DNA from: Emiliania huxleyi CCMP1516 | Taxonomy: Eukaryota; Haptophyta; Isochrysidales; Noelaerhabdaceae | Assembly (NCBI RefSeq): GCF_000372725.1 | Contig: NW_005201287.1 | Location: 137,899-201,898, forward strand | DNA length: 64,000 nucleotides | Direction of reading: 5' to 3' | In this document: positions 60,595-64,000 of the stretch, in pieces | How positions within the stretch are numbered: position 1 is the first letter of the stretch | How the letters are laid out: the number at the start of each line of letters is the position of its first letter | Notes under the pieces: generated by a model | What the model was told of the DNA's origin: nothing | Seen by the model: the letters and a program-made list of their open reading frames with translations, nothing else | The model's database searches: none | Program-made: the position numbers and the translations under genes

Positions 60595-63511
60595 GCGGGC
60601 TCGGCGGCGGCGGCGAAGGGGGCGCAGGCGAGGGCGGCGGTGGCGACCGGGGTGGCAGAGGCGGCGGCATCTGCGGAGGCGCGTTGGCCCAGCAGATCTT
60701 CCAGCCGGTCCTGAACACTATAGAGTCCGAGACCCAGGTGATGTTGCCATCCAAGGGCACGATCCCAGTCGGGCCAGAGGAGCCGCAGTACCTCACGCCG
60801 TTGACGACGAGGTAGTCGTAGCGGCAGTCGTCTGTGGGGTCGCCGTTCCCGTCGTAGTCGTTGTAAAGGTAATAGTCTCCCTCCACGTCGAAGGCGAGGG
60901 AGACCAACGGGTTGGGCGGCACATTGGTGAACTCGCACCGCTCGCCAGGACCGTACTCGTCCGGGTAGCGTGGCGAGGTGGCGCACGCGCCGCCGTCGGT
61001 GAGCGGGCACGGGCCGTCGACCTGGACGCTCAGACCAGGCAGAAGCGGCGATGGCGGCGGCGGTAGCGGCGGGGTCGTGGTGAAGGCCAGTGTCAGATCG
61101 TTGTCCGTAAAGGTTCCGTCGCAGTAAACCCGCCAGGTAGCCCTGCCTAGCGGCGGCGAGGAGGAGTCGTCCGCGTCAATGCGGGCCTCGTAGGTACATG
61201 TCCCGTCGCCATCGAGGTCGCTGGAGGCGGTAGTGCTCGGTGCTTGCTTGTCCACGATCCAGCGGGCAGTAGAGCCTGTACCACTGCAAGTGGGGTCCCA
61301 GTAGATGTAGTACGACGACGAGGCGTCGCGGAAGTACGGCGCTCCCGATAAGGTGTAGCCGACCGCGACATATTCGACGTTGTCGAGGGCAGAGCTTTGC
61401 GGAGCGCAACCTCCGGTGACCACGAGAGGGGGCGGGAGCGGCGGCGTTGGCGGTGTGGGCGGCGACGACGGCGGCGTTGGCGGTGTGGGCGGCGGCGGCG
61501 GCATCTGCGGAGGCGCGTTGGCCCAGCAGATCTTCCAGCCGGCCGCGGACACTCCAACGTCCGAGACCCAGGTGATGTTGCCATCCGATGGCACGACCCC
61601 AGTCGGGCCAGAGGTGCCGCAGTACCTCACGCCGTTGACGACGAGGTAGTCATAGCGGCAGGCGGTAAGAAAATACAAGTCGACCTGAGGCTCCACGTCG
61701 AAGGCGAGGGAGACCAGCGGGTTGGGCGGCACATTGGTGAACTCGCACCGCTCGTCAGGACCGTACTCACCGTCCAGGTAGTTTGGCGAGGTGGCGCACG
61801 CGCCGCCGTCAGTGAGCGGGCACGGGCCGTCAACCTGGACGCTCAAGCCAGGCAGAAGCGGCGATGGCGGCGGCGGTAGCGGCGGGGGAGAAGGTGGCGG
61901 CGATGGCGGCGGGGTTGATGGCGCCGGCGGCGGTTGGCTAGGTGGCGGCGGCATCTGCGGAGGCGCGTTGGCCCAGCAGATCTTCCAGCCAGCCCCGAAG
62001 CCCGAACCGTCCGAGACCCAGGTGATGTTGCCACCCGAGGGCACGATCCCAGTCGGGGCAGAGGTGCCGCAGTACCTCACGCCATTGACGAAAAGGTAGT
62101 CGAAGCGGCAGTCGTCTGTGGGGTCGCCGTTCCCGTCGTGATCGATGTCAGGGTGATAGTCTCCCTGCACGTCGAAGGCGAGGGATACCAACGGGTTGGG
62201 CGGCACATTGGTGAACTCGCACCGCTCGTCAGGACCGTACAACTCCGGGTAGCGTGACGACGTGGCGCACGCGCCGCCGTCGGTGAGCGGGCACGGGCCG
62301 TCGACCTGGACGCTCAGGCCAGGCAGAAGCGGCGGGGATGACGGCGGTGATGGCGGTGATGGCGGCGCGAGTGGCGGCGGCGGTTGGCTAGGTGGCGGCG
62401 GCATCTGCGGAGGCGCGTTGGACCAGCAGATCTTCCAGCCGGCCGCGGACACTCCACCATCCGAGGGAGGCGGCGACGAGGGCGAAGCGGGGATGCACAC
62501 ACAGTTGCCCCAGAGCGACGAGTAGATGGCCTCGATGGAGCACCATGGCGTGTCATCGTTCGCGACCGTGGTGCACTCGCTGTACGTTACGCCGTTGTAG
62601 GTGAAGGGGAAGACACACGTTGAGCCCTCCGGAGCTGAGCCGCCTGTGGTCGTGCACGGCGCTGGTGAGGAACCATCTGAGAACCACTCGATGACGCCGT
62701 CCTCCGCCACCGCGCCATTCGGCCCCGAGGTGCCGCAGTACTTCACGCCGTTGACGATGAGGTAGTCGTAGGAGCAATCGGCGCCAGGCTCCACGTCGAA
62801 GGCGAGGGAGACCAACGGGTTGGGCGGCACATTGGTGAACTCGCACCGCTCGCCGGGGCCGTACTCGTCTGGGTAGCGTGGCGAGGTGGCGCACGCGCCG
62901 CCGTCGGTGAGCGGGCACGGGCCGTCAACCTGGACGCTCAGGCCAGGCAGGAGCGGCGGGGATGACGGCGGTGACGGCGGGGATGGCGGCGCGGGTGGCG
63001 GCGGCGGTTGGGTAGGCGGCTGCGGCATCTGCGGTGGCGCGTTTGCACAGCTGCACTTGCACTCCTCGTGCGACGGCTCAGGAGGTGTCGACGGGTCGAT
63101 GTCGGTATTGTCGAGCCGACGTCGACGTCCTGCCGCGTCGCCCCGATGGTGGAGGCATGCCTCCGGAAGAACAAGCGTGCCAACCGGCGCCCACGTGCTG
63201 CTTTCGCCCATGTTTTGCAGGCAATCGCAGCCAGACTGGCAGAAGCACCAGCATCCCTCGGAATCGCAATGGTGCTCGACGTTCGTCGTGGTGGGGTGAG
63301 CTCCTTCGCAAGAGTCAACGCAGCGCTGTATGGAGCAGTCCGAGGCAGGTCCACGGCACACAAAGGCGTCGAGATCGCTCGTACACCGACCCGCTGAAGG
63401 AAAGCTCTCCCAGGTTGAGTGCGTCGCCTGAGAGAAAACCGCTCCCGGCGTCGTCGCCGCGCCTCCACTGCCGGGCAGGCCGAAGCAGAAGATCAGAGCA
63501 GGCGGCAGCAT
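55970..63511 (-). CDS. Giant surface receptor: CUB-like x4, fibronectin type II, beta-helix, GCC2/GCC3 repeats, multi-span membrane region, TIR domain
   Basis: Three exons (63511-57488, 57402-57136, 57070-55970), all phase 0 with GT-AG introns, give 2463 residues. Signal peptide MLPPALIFCFGLPGSGGA. Cys-rich 38-130. Four CUB-like modules, each with GPCPLTDGGACATS and RCEFTNVPPNPLVSLAFDV, are separated by Pro-rich linkers. A fibronectin type II module (CVFPFTYNGVTYSEC ... WCSI ... WGNC) lies at about 290-337. There is an extra module at about 700-810 and a right-handed beta-helix at about 1010-1210. GCC2/GCC3 Cys repeats span about 1215-1640. About eight spans (1660-2008) resemble TRP-like regions of protist GCC proteins, with a ninth in exon 2. 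The cytoplasmic TIR is at about 2085-2175 (WHLFLSHVWSTGQ / DAVAVIKNELQQFLPGC, FLDVDDL, STNCLREVRAAL). A second, degenerate TIR-like region is at about 2255-2420. Role inferred: environmental sensing linked to TIR signalling or NAD cleavage. Confidence 0.85.
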
Positions 63512-64000
63512 CGTGATGCAGAGATCTGAGCGGCTGCCAAACTGGGGCCGCCGACACAGCTCGACTTCAGTTTTCTTTTTTAGCTAAACTTGGAGCAAAC
63601 TTCGAGTGAATAGAAACAAGCGAAGGCACACACAACATGACGCCAAACACACGATTGCACGCACCGCGCCGCACCCAGTACCCCGCGCCCGCCGCCCCCC
63701 CACCGCCCCGCCTAGGTGGGAAAGAGATGAATGAGGAGATGGGACAGCGAAGGAGGAGCCCAACACGTATGGGAGGGTAAAGTTGTGCGTCACGCTGCCC
63801 GGCGTTTCTCACTTTCCGGGACAGCCCCGCCCTTGTGAGGCAGGAAAGTGACGACTACCTCTAGCCCGTAGCCCGATGCCGATCATCCGGCTCGCTGGGT
63901 GCGCTTCTTAGCTCCCCGGCCCTGGATGTGAGGTTAATGACTGCACTCCAAGTGCTCCATGTGGGCCGTACGCCTGGTTGCATCATTCCCCATCCATTCC
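63512..64000. other. Upstream region of the TIR receptor
   Basis: Presumed promoter and 5' UTR of the minus-strand receptor. No other gene is seen up to the right edge. A C8-rich stretch lies at about 63690-63705. Confidence 0.5.

Noticed and set aside
1-64000. tRNA, rRNA or known riboswitch genes
   Set aside because: I looked for tRNA-like B-box text and rRNA-like blocks and found none I could fold or support; weak ggttcgaa-like hits lacked a matching cloverleaf.

Overview
The window is eukaryotic nuclear DNA from a GC-rich single-celled alga with a secondary plastid. My best guess is a haptophyte of the Emiliania/Gephyrocapsa kind; a pelagophyte or other chromalveolate is not excluded. The reasons are: spliced genes with 70-140 nt introns, many starting with GC instead of GT; a plastid rubredoxin with a signal-plus-transit leader; nuclear housekeeping genes (ARP8, MSH6, an IF-2-like GTPase); large mosaic surface proteins; abundant minisatellites and small inverted-repeat elements; and one assembly gap of 475 N (14583-15057). 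There is no bacterial operon structure.

Layout. 0-2.4 kb: 3' part of an ARP8-like gene. 2.8-5.0 kb: tandem duplicate of a proline-rich secreted protein gene. 5.9-7.7 kb: major-facilitator transporter. 7.9-8.65 kb: element with 32-bp inverted repeats. 8.7-9.6 kb: Lin0512-family gene. 10-12 kb: repeats, including an element with perfect 24-bp inverted ends just upstream of MSH6. 12.0-16.7 kb: MSH6, with minisatellite introns and the gap. 16.7-20.2 kb: hairpin repeats and a frameshifted membrane-protein gene. 21.3-22.1 kb: MYND zinc-finger protein. 22.2-23.9 kb: ankyrin-RING protein whose reading frame begins inside a LINE RNase H remnant. 24.8-29.5 kb: a single-pass membrane protein with an adaptor-motif tail. 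31-34.9 kb: three broken genes fused edge to edge. 35.3-37.6 kb: IF-2-like GTPase. 38.5-38.9 kb: element with 27-bp inverted ends. 39.3-41.3 kb: second ankyrin protein. 43.7-47.6 kb: DUF1254/DUF1214 gene and a sulfatase, divergent. 48.6-49.2 kb: rubredoxin. 52.4-55.1 kb: RING, AP2 and sulfotransferase-like genes bounded by inverted repeats. 56.0-63.5 kb: a giant multidomain receptor ending in a TIR domain.

Most genes are unrelated neighbours. The strongest novelty is the 2463-residue predicted receptor (CUB-like x4, fibronectin type II, beta-helix, GCC2/GCC3 repeats, about nine membrane spans, cytoplasmic TIR plus a degenerate TIR-like region). The second is a recurring intron architecture: in ARP8, MSH6 and the 24.8-29.5 kb gene, introns carry or are flanked by copies of neighbouring exon sequence, often around 11-bp minisatellites, and often with GC donors. 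This looks like recent intron gain by local duplication or insertion. Exon boundaries were deduced from reading-frame phase and family alignment recalled from knowledge; no alignment or transcript data were available.
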